A stretch of DNA of 64,000 bases from Geobacillus vulcani PSS1 (GCF_000733845.1 NZ_JPOI01000001.1:1961501-2025500), one strand, 5' to 3'; shown: positions 50,415 to 59,448, counted from the stretch's first letter. Program-made: numbers and translations. Notes: generated by a model not told the origin, from the sequence alone.

Positions 50415-51233
50415 ATGAGTATGATGGCGGTGGTGGAGCGCCGAAAAGAGGATATTCCTTCGGCGCAGTTGGTGAAAAAAGAGGTCGTTTACGAAACGAA
50501 CGGACTGAACGTATGGTATGGCGAGCATCATGCGTTAAAACATATTCATCTGTCTTTTTATGAACGCGAGATTACAGCGATTATCGGCCCGTCAGGATGC
50601 GGCAAGTCAACCTATATCAAAACGCTCAATCGAATGATCGAGCTCATTCCAAACGTCCGGCTCGAAGGAGAGATTTTATATCGCGGCCGCCGCATTTTTG
50701 ACACGTCATACCCAGTTGAACAGTTGCGAACGCAAGTAGGCATGGTGTTTCAAAAGCCCAACCCGTTTCCAAAGTCGATTTATGACAACGTCGCCTATGG
50801 GCCGCGCATTCATGGGATCCGCGACCGGCGGCGGCTCGATGAGATCGTCGAAAAAAGTTTGCGCCAAGCGGCGCTTTGGGAGGAAGTCAAAGATCGGCTC
50901 CATGAAAACGCCCTCGGTTTATCGGGGGGGCAACAGCAGCGGCTGTGCATTGCCCGCTGTTTGGCCGTCGAGCCGGATGTCATTTTAATGGATGAACCGA
51001 CATCGGCGCTCGATCCGATTTCGACAGCAAAGGTTGAGGAGTTGATGGAGGAGCTGAAAACAAAATACAGCATCATCATTGTCACGCATAATATGCAACA
51101 GGCAGCCCGCATCTCTGATCGGACGGCGTTTTTCTTAAACGGAGAAGTCATTGAATACGGGGAGACAAAAATGTTGTTTTCTCGTCCAGCTGATCAACGG
51201 ACGGCGGATTATATCGCTGGGCGGTTCGGATAA
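50415..51233 (+). CDS. pstB: Phosphate ABC transporter ATP-binding protein PstB
   Basis: 272 aa. Walker [10 protein letters not shown], signature [16 protein letters not shown], Walker B VILMDEP, switch region [13 protein letters not shown]; PstB-specific [17 protein letters not shown] 50415 after AAAGGAG. Only one pstB gene is present (B. subtilis has two) and no phoU follows. Separated from pstS-C-A by five genes but controlled by its own PhoP box. Confidence 0.96.
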   Translation: MSMMAVVERRKEDIPSAQLVKKEVVYETNGLNVWYGEHHALKHIHLSFYEREITAIIGPSGCGKSTYIKTLNRMIELIPNVRLEGEILYRGRRIFDTSYPVEQLRTQVGMVFQKPNPFPKSIYDNVAYGPRIHGIRDRRRLDEIVEKSLRQAALWEEVKDRLHENALGLSGGQQQRLCIARCLAVEPDVILMDEPTSALDPISTAKVEELMEELKTKYSIIIVTHNMQQAARISDRTAFFLNGEVIEYGETKMLFSRPADQRTADYIAGRFG

Positions 51234-51336
51234 AAGCGGTCCGTGTGCGTCGGCAATGACGGACAAAAAAGTTCGTTTCAAAAAGGGAGTTTCTTTCGAA
51301 AGAACGGCTGTTTGATGCGCAGACACCGCCTTAAGA

Positions 51337-51384
51337 AAAGGGGCTGATCCCAAAACGCATTCCCGTTTTGGGTCAGCCCCCTTT
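51337..51384. terminator. Bidirectional terminator between pstB and yqzC
   Basis: AAGGGGCTGATCCCAAAACG-cattcc-CGTTTTGGGTCAGCCCCCTT: about 20 paired bases with minor interruptions, T-rich on the right; convergent genes. Confidence 0.93.
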
Positions 51385-51390
51385 CTTGTG

Positions 51391-51840
51391 TTATGGCTTG
51401 GCAATCAACCGGCCGATGGCGGCATAGTCCATATCGCTCCGCACGTTGTAGACACCGGGGCGGATGGAGCGCGTCAGCCCATGTTGCTCCAAGTAGTCGT
51501 TGAAGGTGCGGGCGCTTTGAATGATGCCAGCCTCTTCAAGTTCACGGGCAAATGTCTCTGGCGCATCTCCTTTCTTAATAACGAGTCGATAGACGTAAAC
51601 GGTTTGCACTGATGGTTGGGACATCTGCTTGGCCGACGCTTTCGGGGCGGTGTTCGACTGAGCGCTGCGGAGTCTGTCGTATTCCTCTTTCGCTACAGCG
51701 ACAAGTCCATGATGTTTGAGGAACGTCTTGACTTCCGCTTCCGTCGGTGCAGCCGGGGGCGCAACGTAATACGAGGCACCGATCAGCGCTGCCGATACAA
51801 GCAACCCTAGGGCAAACGAACGCATCAATCGCTTGTTCAT
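51391..51840 (-). CDS. yqzC: YqzC-like exported protein with a MltG/YceG-type domain
   Basis: 149 aa. N-terminal membrane segment (FALGLLVSAALIGASYYVA), a linker with EAEVKTFLKHHGLVAVAKEEYDRL, and a C-terminal region (VYRLVIKKGDAPETFARELEEAGII ... GVYNVRSDMDYAAIGRLI) resembling the LysM-like part of endolytic transglycosylases, without a catalytic domain. ATG 51840 overlaps the yqzD stop. Gene name from synteny with B. subtilis; moderate certainty. Confidence 0.75.
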   Translation of the reverse strand: MNKRLMRSFALGLLVSAALIGASYYVAPPAAPTEAEVKTFLKHHGLVAVAKEEYDRLRSAQSNTAPKASAKQMSQPSVQTVYVYRLVIKKGDAPETFARELEEAGIIQSARTFNDYLEQHGLTRSIRPGVYNVRSDMDYAAIGRLIAKP

Positions 51841-52187
51841 CGGCGCAATCTCCTTACCGCCCGCTCGACTTCCGCAACGGTCAGCCCTGTCTCACGGGCG
51901 ATGTCTTCGAGCGGGAATCCTTGTTTATGCAAAAACAAGATGCGCCGATCGGTCGGCGACAACGGTCCGTTGCGCTGCGGCGAAGCGAATCGTTGTCGCT
52001 CAGGGATGAGGAGCTCCTCCTCGATGACTTGCAGCCGCTTTTTGATTTGGTACGTTTCCTGCGCCAGTGAAACGGTCAAATGATCGATTTGTTCTTCGAG
52101 CGGTTTCAGTTCATCTTTAGCAAAAAAGGAAATGACAAGAAAAATAATGGCTAGAACTGCCAAGGCGATGATCGCATATTCTACCAC
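51837..52187 (-). CDS. yqzD: YqzD-like membrane-anchored protein
   Basis: 116 aa with this start. One N-terminal transmembrane helix (YAIIALAVLAIIFLVISFFA), a coiled-coil region (LEEQIDHLTVSLAQETYQIKKRL) and a C-terminal helix-turn-helix-like segment (DRRILFLHKQGFPLEDIARET). GTG 52187 has AGGGGAGGG six bases upstream; ATG 52193 is adjacent to that site. Overlaps yqzC by 4 bases. Gene name by synteny. Confidence 0.75.
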   Translation of the reverse strand: MVEYAIIALAVLAIIFLVISFFAKDELKPLEEQIDHLTVSLAQETYQIKKRLQVIEEELLIPERQRFASPQRNGPLSPTDRRILFLHKQGFPLEDIARETGLTVAEVERAVRRLRR

Positions 52188-52344
52188 GTGCATCCCTCCC
52201 CTTTTCACTATACCATATCATTCTCTGCTTGTGGTGCTCTTATTGAACAAAGATGAAATTTAGAGGTGGAAATCGCCGAAGAAAAATGGTATCATAGAAA
52301 AGTCCGATTATATAAAGTATAAAGCTCGTTTGGAGGGAAAAATG

Positions 52345-52494
52345 ATGCGTGTGAACATTACATTGGCATGCACAGAATGCGGTGAACGCAACTATATTAC
52401 ATCGAAAAATAAACGCAACAACCCAGAGCGTTTGGAATTGAAAAAATATTGCCCGCGCGATCGCAAAGTTACGTTGCACCGCGAAACAAAGTAA
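52345..52494 (+). CDS. rpmG: 50S ribosomal protein L33
   Basis: 49 aa, beginning [19 protein letters not shown]. Of the four zinc-ribbon cysteines only three remain (CTEC plus one in KYCPRD), as in B. subtilis RpmGA. ATG 52345 after GGAGGG; an extra ATG directly before it is also possible. An extended -10 (TGG-TATCAT, ending 52295) lies upstream. Confidence 0.94.
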   Translation: MRVNITLACTECGERNYITSKNKRNNPERLELKKYCPRDRKVTLHRETK

Positions 52495-52547
52495 GCAGTG
52501 GGAAGATGATTCCTGCTGCTTTTTATCTTTATGGGAGGAAAGGGAAG

Positions 52548-53120
52548 ATGATGGACGACAAAAAGGAATGGCGCCAGCGTATGCTGAATCGGCTTCGCCA
52601 GCTTCCAACAGCAGAAAAAGAGAGGTACGATCGACAAATCGCCGCTCATTTATATCGATGGCCATTATGGCAAACAGCGCGGACGATCGCCATGACGGTG
52701 TCGAGAGAGATGGAAGTCAACACCTTGCCGATCATTGAACAGGCGTGGCGGGAAGGAAAAACGGTCGGTGTCCCGAAATGCGATCCAAAGGCGAAAACGA
52801 TGTCCTTTCGGCGGCTCGAGTCGTTTGCCCAGCTCGAAAAAGCGTATGCCGGATTGTTTGAGCCGATTGAAAAGCAAACAACGCCGATCGGCCGCGATGA
52901 GTTTGATCTCATCATTGTCCCGGGGGTCTGTTTTGCCAAAACCGGCTACCGGATCGGCTATGGCGGCGGGTATTACGACCGATATTTGCCGGGAGCTTCG
53001 GCGGTGACGGCGGCGCTGGCTTACTCCTTTCAAGTGCTGGACGACATTCCAGCCGAGGAGCATGATGTGCCGGTGAAATTCATTATTACGGATCAAGGAG
53101 TTCTTCATTGTGAGCGATGA
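52548..53120 (+). CDS. yqgN: 5-formyltetrahydrofolate cyclo-ligase
   Basis: 190 aa, converts 5-formyl-THF to 5,10-methenyl-THF using ATP. Family segments: AMTVSREMEVNTLPI (substrate side), DLIIVPGVCFAKTGYRIGYGGGYYDRYLP near the C-terminus. ATG 52548 after AGGAAAGGG. Overlaps the next gene by 11 bases. Confidence 0.93.
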   Translation: MMDDKKEWRQRMLNRLRQLPTAEKERYDRQIAAHLYRWPLWQTARTIAMTVSREMEVNTLPIIEQAWREGKTVGVPKCDPKAKTMSFRRLESFAQLEKAYAGLFEPIEKQTTPIGRDEFDLIIVPGVCFAKTGYRIGYGGGYYDRYLPGASAVTAALAYSFQVLDDIPAEEHDVPVKFIITDQGVLHCER

Positions 53121-53883
53121 ATGGTGGTATATCGCCGTCTCTGCCCTCGCCGCTGCCGGTGGGTGGTTGTTGCGGTCGTTGTCCACATCAGGGGCGGCGG
53201 CGGCCGTTGTCATTGGCGCAACGGTTGGATGCGGCTTTTCATGGGGCGGAATAGGGGTGTTAGGCTGCTTTTTTGTCAGCTCCAGCTTCTTTAGCCATAT
53301 CGGAAAGCAACACAAGGAAAAACTGTCTAAAAAATTGGCGAAAGGTGGACAGCGCGATGCCATCCAAGTGCTGGCCAACGGCGGAGTGCCGGCCGTATTG
53401 GCGTTATTGGCCGCTGTCTGTCCCGACCCGATTTGGGACGATCTGTTTGTTGTCGCCGTCGCTGCAGCGAACGCCGATACGTGGGCGTCCGAAATCGGTC
53501 CTTTAAGCCCTTGGCCGCCTCGAGTTTGGCCGAGCTTTCGGCCGGTGGAAGCCGGCACCTCAGGCGCAGTGACGCTCCTTGGCACGGCTGCTTCGTTTGC
53601 CGGCGCATGGTTGATTGCGGCTGCTGGCGTGTTTTTTCTCGACGTCCAGTCCGTTTTGACTGCTGCATTTTTCGGTTGGCTCGGCAGCTGGTTCGATACG
53701 TGGCTTGGTGCGGCTTGGCAGGCGGCTTACCGTTGTCCGGCATGCGGGGCGACGACTGAGCGGAAACAGCATTGCGGGCAGGCAACCATTCATATGAAAG
53801 GCTGGCAATGGCTTGACAACGATGCGGTGAACGTTCTGGCGGTCATCGGCGCGGTGCTGGCCGCCTTCGCGCTGGCGCATTAG
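53110..53883 (+). CDS. DUF92 (TMEM19-like) membrane protein
   Basis: 257 aa, about six transmembrane helices. DUF92 signature: LSTSGAAAAVVIGATVGCGFSWGGIG, FFVSSSFFSHIG, and AAANADTWASEIGPLS; two C-x-x-C-like pairs in YRCPACGATTERKQHC. Some relatives are phytol- or prenol-phosphate kinases; the activity here is unknown. GTG 53110 lies inside the cyclo-ligase end, with AAGGAG upstream. Confidence 0.85.
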   Translation: MSDEWWYIAVSALAAAGGWLLRSLSTSGAAAAVVIGATVGCGFSWGGIGVLGCFFVSSSFFSHIGKQHKEKLSKKLAKGGQRDAIQVLANGGVPAVLALLAAVCPDPIWDDLFVVAVAAANADTWASEIGPLSPWPPRVWPSFRPVEAGTSGAVTLLGTAASFAGAWLIAAAGVFFLDVQSVLTAAFFGWLGSWFDTWLGAAWQAAYRCPACGATTERKQHCGQATIHMKGWQWLDNDAVNVLAVIGAVLAAFALAH

Positions 53884-53955
53884 ACGCGCTTCATATTTGG
53901 AGAGAAAAAGGGAAAAAGAATAACGAGCACGTCATATGATGAGGGGGAACAACGG

Positions 53956-54135
53956 ATGAATAAATGGTCGTACTCGCTGCTTGTCGTTGCCGCCGGCTGG
54001 CTTGCTTACCGTTATCGCTACCGAATGGCCGCCTTTGCGTTGCGCGTTCCGTCGTTGCGAAAGCAACTGGTCCGATTTGCACTCCACATTCCGGCCGTGC
54101 GTAACGCCCTTGTTTCGCAAATGTTGCGTCCATGA
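53956..54135 (+). CDS. Small basic membrane-associated protein
   Basis: 59 aa: MNKWSYSLLVVAAGWLAYRY then RYRMAAFALRVPSLRKQLVRFALHIPAVRNALVSQMLRP. One hydrophobic N-terminal helix and an Arg-rich amphipathic remainder with two similar AFALRVPSLR/RFALHIPAVR segments. GAGGGGGAAC precedes ATG 53956. It occupies the place of B. subtilis yqgO (also small); I cannot confirm homology. The following 165 bases to gluP hold no supported gene. Confidence 0.6.
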   Translation: MNKWSYSLLVVAAGWLAYRYRYRMAAFALRVPSLRKQLVRFALHIPAVRNALVSQMLRP

Positions 54136-54300
54136 TGCGGCAGCGGTGGTTTTTTTGAAGAAGTCGGTTATGAAAAAATCGGCCGCAGCGGCCGGCGCCC
54201 GCAGGCCCATTCACTCCGGTTTGCCGGACGGTCGATGAGTTGGCTTGGCTTTGCTGCTGTTTGTCGGACTTGGCCTCGCCAGGGAAAGGGAGAGGAGAAC

Positions 54301-55473
54301 GTGATTGGAACGATGGATGTACTGTTTTGGCAGCTTGTTCAGCGTTTGTCCTGCGGCGGCTACCGCATCGTGCGGATGTCTGAGCAGGCTGATGAAGTAT
54401 GGCTGGAATCAAACCATTGGCGGCGTCCAACATTCATCCGCCTCGTGCGCGCCGACTTTGATTGGAGTCGATTGTTGCGCCTTGATATGGAATATACTTG
54501 GCAATTCGTTCAGCAAATGAAAGGATGGAATTTTAGCAGAGCGGGCCAGGTCATCAATGTTTATGTGATGGGGTATCCCCCGGTTGACGATTGGGAATTT
54601 CTTGTCGCCGAGCCGTTGATGCTCTCTGGGGTGCCCGCTGGCGCGTTTCATACGGTCCTCCTTCACAGCGGCAATATAGGCGAAATGCTGCCGCGGCTTG
54701 CGGAGATGACGGGCGTCGCGTTCCATTTTGAGCCGCTTGTGGAAACGTCCGATCCGTTTGCTGCCGCCGAGCGCTTAAAGCGAGAGGTGATCCGCGAATG
54801 GCGGCGCCGCCGTGAGGAGGAACGGCGCATTTTTGAGTATGGCAAACCGATGTTCACCCGCCTGTTCATCGTCGTGCAGGTTGCGATGTTTTTGGTTCTC
54901 GAATGGAGCGGCGGGAGCACGAATCCAGATGTGTTGATTCACTACGGCGCCAAATTCAATCCGCTCATTGAGGCAGGAGAATGGTGGCGGCTGTTGACGC
55001 CAATGTTTTTGCATATCGGGTTTTTGCACCTGTTGACCAACACGCTCGCTTTGCATTATTTAGGGGTCACGGTTGAGCGGCTGTACGGCTCGCTTCGCTT
55101 TTTATTCATTTACGTAACGGCCGGCTTTTTCGGAGCGCTGGCGAGTTTTTTGTTTACACCATCACTATCCGCCGGGGCGTCGGGAGCCATTTTCGGGCTG
55201 TTTGGGGCTCTTCTTTACTTCGGCACTGTCTACCGGCATTTATTTTTCCGGACGATGGGGATGAACGTCATCAGTTTAATCATCGTCAACCTGTTGTTTG
55301 GCTTGCTTGTCCCTGGCATTGACAACGCCGGCCATATCGGCGGACTGGTTGGCGGTTTTTTGGCATCCGGCGTCGTTCATTTGCCCAAACGCACTGCTTT
55401 CGGGCGGCAGGCGGGAGCATTGGCGGTGGCGGCGCTGCTTGTCGCTGCTGGCTTATGGATCGGATTTCGGTAA
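54301..55473 (+). CDS. gluP: Rhomboid family serine protease (GluP-like, short)
   Basis: 390 aa. A ~180-residue N-terminal soluble domain, then about six to seven transmembrane helices with HLLTNTLAL, the catalytic serine in GASGAIFGLFG and catalytic histidine in NAGHIGGLVGG. B. subtilis GluP (YqgP) is ~507 aa and has C-terminal TPR repeats; this protein ends right after the membrane part (AALLVAAGLWIGFR), so the TPR part is missing. GTG 54301 after GGGAGAGGAG; ATG 54313 is also possible. Confidence 0.88.
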   Translation: MIGTMDVLFWQLVQRLSCGGYRIVRMSEQADEVWLESNHWRRPTFIRLVRADFDWSRLLRLDMEYTWQFVQQMKGWNFSRAGQVINVYVMGYPPVDDWEFLVAEPLMLSGVPAGAFHTVLLHSGNIGEMLPRLAEMTGVAFHFEPLVETSDPFAAAERLKREVIREWRRRREEERRIFEYGKPMFTRLFIVVQVAMFLVLEWSGGSTNPDVLIHYGAKFNPLIEAGEWWRLLTPMFLHIGFLHLLTNTLALHYLGVTVERLYGSLRFLFIYVTAGFFGALASFLFTPSLSAGASGAIFGLFGALLYFGTVYRHLFFRTMGMNVISLIIVNLLFGLLVPGIDNAGHIGGLVGGFLASGVVHLPKRTAFGRQAGALAVAALLVAAGLWIGFR

Positions 55474-55524
55474 ATGATCCCTGCTTTGCTTTGTTTGAAG
55501 TGGAAGGCCTCTTTTCGAAATGTG

Positions 55525-56388
55525 CTAAAGAAGCTGCACGAGCATCACTTTTTCCCCGGTTTTCGCTTCAATGAGAACGAAGAGCCTACTGTAATCTTTG
55601 CGAATGAGAATGAGCGGCATCGTGCTGCCGATGGGCGAGAGGATGGATCCATCCTCTTTTTTTATGCCAAGGATGTACGACTTGTACAATCCTTCCCAAA
55701 GACGGCCGATGACGGTTTGCGTTTTTGCCGTTGACAACCCTGGCAACGGTTGTTCCGAATAGGTGACGAGCTCCGGCAAATAAAGGGCGTAATAATCTTT
55801 CTTTGACAAAGAAAAGTGGGTGAGCAGCTCGTCCGCTTTATGACGAAGAAATTCATTCGTGGTTTTGTTCAAGACATGCTGCCATTCACGCTCGTCATCT
55901 GTTCTTGGCCGTCGGAACGATGTGAGCGGATGGTACGGCGAGTCAATGACGTACAAATAGTTGCTTGACATGGTTTGGCTGCTTGTGATGTTCTCTCCTT
56001 TATGCAGTTCGCCGTGATGGAACGAGACGGCTTGAAAAAAGTGGCTGTCCTGCATCCGGACCGTCTTTTCCGTGTCGATCACATCCGTGTTTGTTTTCCA
56101 TTTTGACAACACATCGGCCAAGCGGCCATCAGCAAACAACAACGAGACGTCTTGACGCAAATAGGCGCGGCGGTTTAAAACGGAGGAGACTGACCAGCGG
56201 AGCGCGTAGCGCCCGCGTTCGCTGTCGCCCTTAAGCGCAAGCGATGTTTTCGCTTCGATGAACGCCGCTTCGCGATCAAGCGGGAAAAACTTGATCACTT
56301 CAGCAGTCTGATCGTGCCCCCACCGCGAGGCGAGCGCGGCGGCAAGGAAAAAAGCAAGCGCCGTGAAGGGAATCATCCATCGTTTCAT
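55525..56388 (-). CDS. Exported or membrane-anchored protein of unknown function
   Basis: 287 aa. N-terminal signal or anchor (IPFTALAFFLAAALASRW) without a lipobox; the rest is hydrophilic and soluble-looking, ending SILSPIGSTMPLILIRKDYSRLFVLIEAKTGEKVMLVQLL. I do not recognise the family. ATG 56388 with GGGAGGATG upstream. Divergent from the SpoVAF-like gene and absent from this place in B. subtilis. Confidence 0.7.
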   Translation of the reverse strand: MKRWMIPFTALAFFLAAALASRWGHDQTAEVIKFFPLDREAAFIEAKTSLALKGDSERGRYALRWSVSSVLNRRAYLRQDVSLLFADGRLADVLSKWKTNTDVIDTEKTVRMQDSHFFQAVSFHHGELHKGENITSSQTMSSNYLYVIDSPYHPLTSFRRPRTDDEREWQHVLNKTTNEFLRHKADELLTHFSLSKKDYYALYLPELVTYSEQPLPGLSTAKTQTVIGRLWEGLYKSYILGIKKEDGSILSPIGSTMPLILIRKDYSRLFVLIEAKTGEKVMLVQLL

Positions 56389-56513
56389 GACATCCTCCCG
56401 GATTGGACAAGGTTTTCACCAATATATGCATCACAAGGAACATTTATGTATGAATGTCCTCATGTTTGTCTATGATGGGGAGTATACAGTGCAAACGATG
56501 CAGGGGGATGACG

Positions 56514-57977
56514 ATGGAGAAACAGATGCCCAAACGCCCGGCGTCCCGCCGTCTTCATGACAACGCATCCTATTTGGCTGAACGGCTTGGAGTCGGCAAG
56601 AGTTTCGATGTCATTCGCCTTGATGTCGAATATGGCGGCCGGGCGATGGCATTGTTTATGATTGACGGATTTGTCAAAGACGATATTTTGCATTATTTGA
56701 TGAGATATTTGTCCCGGCTCGAGGAACACGAACTGGACGTTCACCCACTTGAGAAGCTGCTGAAAAAACATCTTCCGTATGTCGAGATCGGGCAGACAGA
56801 CGACTTGGAAGAAGCAGTCGCGATGGTGCTTGCCGGACCGACCGCGCTCGTTGTCGACGGAGTGGATCAGATTATTTTGATTGACGCCCGCACGTATCCG
56901 GTGCGCGGTCCGCAAGAGCCCGATACGGAACGAGTCGTGCGCGGGGCGCGCGACGGTTTTGTTGAGACGATCGTTTTTAACACCGCGCTGATTCGCCGCC
57001 GTGTTCGTGATCCATCGTTGCGTATGGAATATGTGCAAGTGGCGCGGCGCTCAAAGACGGATATTTGCATTTGTTATATTGAGGAAATCGCTGACCCGGA
57101 GCTCGTTCACCGCGTCAAACAAGCGATCGCGGCAATTGATACGGATGGGCTTGTGATGGCGGAGAAAACGGTTGAGGAGTTTATTTCTGGGCGGCATTGG
57201 AACCCGTATCCGGTCGTTCGCTACACAGAGCGCCCCGATACGGCGGCGGCTCATTTGTATGAAGGGCACGTGCTCGTCATTGTTGACGGGTCGCCAAGTG
57301 TCTTGATCACGCCGGCAACGTTTTGGCATCATTTGCAACATGCTGAAGAGTACCGAAATAAGCCGATCGTCGGGGCGTATTTGCGGCTCGTCCGCTTTTT
57401 GGCTGTTTGGGCGTCGGTGTTTTTGCTGCCGCTTTGGTATTTGCTTATGATCGAGCCGGAGCTGTTGCCGGGACCGCTCCAGTTTTTAGGAAAAGCCAAA
57501 TTAGGAGATATTCCACTGTTTGTGCAAATTTTGATGATTGAAATCGGAATGGATATGCTGCGAATGGCTGCTATTCATACACCGTCTTCTCTGGCGACCG
57601 CGCTCGGCCTTGTCGCCGCGCTGATGATCGGCGGCATTGCGGTGGAAGTTGGACTCTTTTCCAATGAAGTGATTTTGTATTTTTCTGTTACGGCCATCGG
57701 TACGTTTGCGACGCCCAGCTATGAAATGAGCTTGGCGAATCGGCTCGTCCGCATCGCCTTGCTGATTTTGTCGGGCCTGTTCGGCCTGTACGGTTATGTC
57801 ATCGGCATCACTGTTTGGATACTTGCCTTGGCGCGGATGACGTCGTTTGGCGTTCCGTACTTATGGCCGTTCATCCCGTTTTCCTACCGAGCGATGCGCG
57901 ATGTGCTCATCCGGTCGCCGATGCCGCTTAAAAACCGGCGGCCGGCGATTCTTCACCCACGCGACCCTGACCGCTGA
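56514..57977 (+). CDS. SpoVAF/GerA-family spore germination protein
   Basis: 487 aa. The N-terminal GerA domain (~residues 15-290; SFDVIRLDVEYGGRAMALFMIDGFVKD, ALVVDGVDQIILIDARTYPVRGP) is followed by about five transmembrane helices. SpoVAF resembles the A subunit of germinant receptors; SpoVAF-type proteins boost germination in the spore inner membrane. Start ATG 56514, seven bases after GGGGG. The main spoVA operon is not in this window, so this is a stand-alone copy. Confidence 0.85.
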   Translation: MEKQMPKRPASRRLHDNASYLAERLGVGKSFDVIRLDVEYGGRAMALFMIDGFVKDDILHYLMRYLSRLEEHELDVHPLEKLLKKHLPYVEIGQTDDLEEAVAMVLAGPTALVVDGVDQIILIDARTYPVRGPQEPDTERVVRGARDGFVETIVFNTALIRRRVRDPSLRMEYVQVARRSKTDICICYIEEIADPELVHRVKQAIAAIDTDGLVMAEKTVEEFISGRHWNPYPVVRYTERPDTAAAHLYEGHVLVIVDGSPSVLITPATFWHHLQHAEEYRNKPIVGAYLRLVRFLAVWASVFLLPLWYLLMIEPELLPGPLQFLGKAKLGDIPLFVQILMIEIGMDMLRMAAIHTPSSLATALGLVAALMIGGIAVEVGLFSNEVILYFSVTAIGTFATPSYEMSLANRLVRIALLILSGLFGLYGYVIGITVWILALARMTSFGVPYLWPFIPFSYRAMRDVLIRSPMPLKNRRPAILHPRDPDR

Positions 57978-58012
57978 CGCAGGCGCTGTTGCTTTAGCGC
58001 CTGCGTTTTTTG
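57977..58012 (+). terminator. Terminator after the SpoVAF-like gene
   Basis: ACGCAGGCGCT-gttgcttt-AGCGCCTGCGT followed by TTTTT. Confidence 0.92.
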
Positions 58013-58014
58013 TC

Positions 58015-58044
58015 TTGACGGCCGTGGCTGTTTGCCGCTACATT
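58015..58044 (+). promoter_or_regulatory. SigA promoter of yqgQ-glcK
   Basis: TTGACG (58015-58020), 18 bases, TACATT (58039-58044), directly after the terminator. Confidence 0.6.
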
Positions 58045-58073
58045 AAAAGAGGAAAAAAGGAGAATGAGTGGCA

Positions 58074-58286
58074 ATGAAGACCGTATATGACGTTCAGCAG
58101 CTGTTGAAGCAGTTTGGCACGATCATTTACGTAGGCGATCGGCTTGCTGATTTGGAGCTGATGGAAGAGGAAGTGAAAGAGCTGTACCAGTCTCAGCTGA
58201 TCGATGCGAAACAGCTGCAAGCCGCTTTGTTTATTTTGCGGCACGAAGCGCAAATCGAGCGGGAAAAAAGGATGAAAAAAGGATGA
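58074..58286 (+). CDS. yqgQ: YqgQ family protein
   Basis: 70 aa helical protein (KTVYDVQQLLKQFGTIIYVGDRLADLELM...). The family (DUF910) lies upstream of glucokinase in many bacilli; possibly single-strand nucleic acid binding, not proven. ATG 58074 is chosen by homology; GTG 58068 (two codons longer) has slightly better spacing from AAGGAG. Nine bases before glcK. Confidence 0.87.
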   Translation: MKTVYDVQQLLKQFGTIIYVGDRLADLELMEEEVKELYQSQLIDAKQLQAALFILRHEAQIEREKRMKKG

Positions 58287-58295
58287 GGATGCAAA

Positions 58296-59249
58296 ATGGA
58301 ACCATGGTTGGTAGGCATTGACCTCGGGGGCACGACAATCAAAATGGCGTTTGTCACCACCGAGGGTGACATCGTGCACAAATGGGAAATTCCGACGAAC
58401 ACCGCCAATCACGGTGAGTATATCGTCGCTGACATTGCCCGGTCGCTTGAAAGGACGCTTGTTCAGCTCGGCGGAACGAAAGAGAGGCTGTTTGCCGCCG
58501 GCATCGGCGCCCCCGGGCCGGTCGAAGAGGAAACCGGCATGTTGTATGAGACGGTCAATATTGGATGGACGAATTACCCGCTGAAACAACGGCTGGAAGA
58601 AGCAATAGGGCTGCCTGTGGCGGTTGATAATGACGCCAATCTCGCAGCGCTTGGCGAGATGTGGAAAGGAGCAGGGGGAGGAGCGCGCCATTTGTTGTTT
58701 GTGACGCTTGGCACCGGCGTTGGCGGCGGTGTGATTGCCAACGGCGCCATCGTGCGCGGCATAAACGGCGCCGGCGGAGAGATCGGACACATGACGATGA
58801 TTCCTGATGGCGGCGCCCGCTGCAACTGCGGCAAAACCGGATGTTTGGAAACGATTGCGTCCGCCACCGGCATCGTGCGGATCGCCAAGGAGAAATTGAC
58901 CGCAGATGAGCGTCCGAGTGAGCTTCGCAACGGGGATGTGACGGCCAAAGCGGTGTTTGACGCCGCCAAAACGGGTGATGCGTTGGCATTGGAAGTGGTC
59001 GATGAAGCAACGTACTATCTTGGTTGGGCGTTGGCGAATGCCGCCAATGTGACGAATCCGGAGAAAATTGTGATCGGCGGCGGCGTGTCCAAGGCGGGTG
59101 ACATGCTTGTCGAGCGCGTGGCCGCCCATTTCCGCCGCTTCGCGTTCCCGCGCGTTGCCGCTGGGGCGGAGCTGGTTTTAGCGACACTGGGCAATGATGC
59201 CGGCGTCATCGGCGCCGCTTGGCTGGCAAAAGAGCTTGCCGGCGCGTAA
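58296..59249 (+). CDS. glcK: Glucokinase (ROK family)
   Basis: 317 aa, phosphorylates free glucose with ATP. N-terminal phosphate loop GIDLGGTTIKMAF, DNDANLAALGE active-site aspartate region, GTGVGGG, and the zinc motif CNCGKTGCLE of the ROK family. ATG 58296. Transcribed with yqgQ and ended by a terminator. Confidence 0.97.
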   Translation: MEPWLVGIDLGGTTIKMAFVTTEGDIVHKWEIPTNTANHGEYIVADIARSLERTLVQLGGTKERLFAAGIGAPGPVEEETGMLYETVNIGWTNYPLKQRLEEAIGLPVAVDNDANLAALGEMWKGAGGGARHLLFVTLGTGVGGGVIANGAIVRGINGAGGEIGHMTMIPDGGARCNCGKTGCLETIASATGIVRIAKEKLTADERPSELRNGDVTAKAVFDAAKTGDALALEVVDEATYYLGWALANAANVTNPEKIVIGGGVSKAGDMLVERVAAHFRRFAFPRVAAGAELVLATLGNDAGVIGAAWLAKELAGA

Positions 59250-59253
59250 ACAA

Positions 59254-59288
59254 CGGGAGGTGTCCCAAAGGGGGGATGCCTTTTTTTA
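59254..59288 (+). terminator. Terminator after glcK
   Basis: AGGTGTCCC-aaag-GGGGGATGCCT with one wobble, followed by seven T. Confidence 0.88.
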
Positions 59289-59386
59289 TTGCTTGATGAT
59301 ATGGGATTGGATAGTTTCATCATATGTAAATTGATACAGAGGCGTTTTGCTTTTCCGCTGATGCATGCCAGCCGCCTGCTAAGCGC

Positions 59387-59415
59387 TCATTTTTTGCCGT
59401 CTGCTGACATATTTT
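59387..59415 (+). promoter_or_regulatory. Possible SigE-type promoter of yqgT
   Basis: TCATTTT (59387-59393), 14 bases, CATATTTT (59408-59415), similar to the SigE consensus KMATATT-N14-CATACAnT. It lies 34 bases before the yqgT start. Weak match; judged by eye only. Confidence 0.35.
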
Positions 59416-59448
59416 GAAGATAAAGAAATGGGGAAGGGGAGACGGCGC

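Noticed and set aside
55474..55734. + strand open frame directly after gluP, considered as a lost TPR tail
   Set aside because: Sequence has no TPR pattern and lies opposite the end of the exported-protein gene.
58038..59129. - strand open frame of 363 codons opposite glcK and yqgQ
   Set aside because: Shadow of glcK; no homology recognised.
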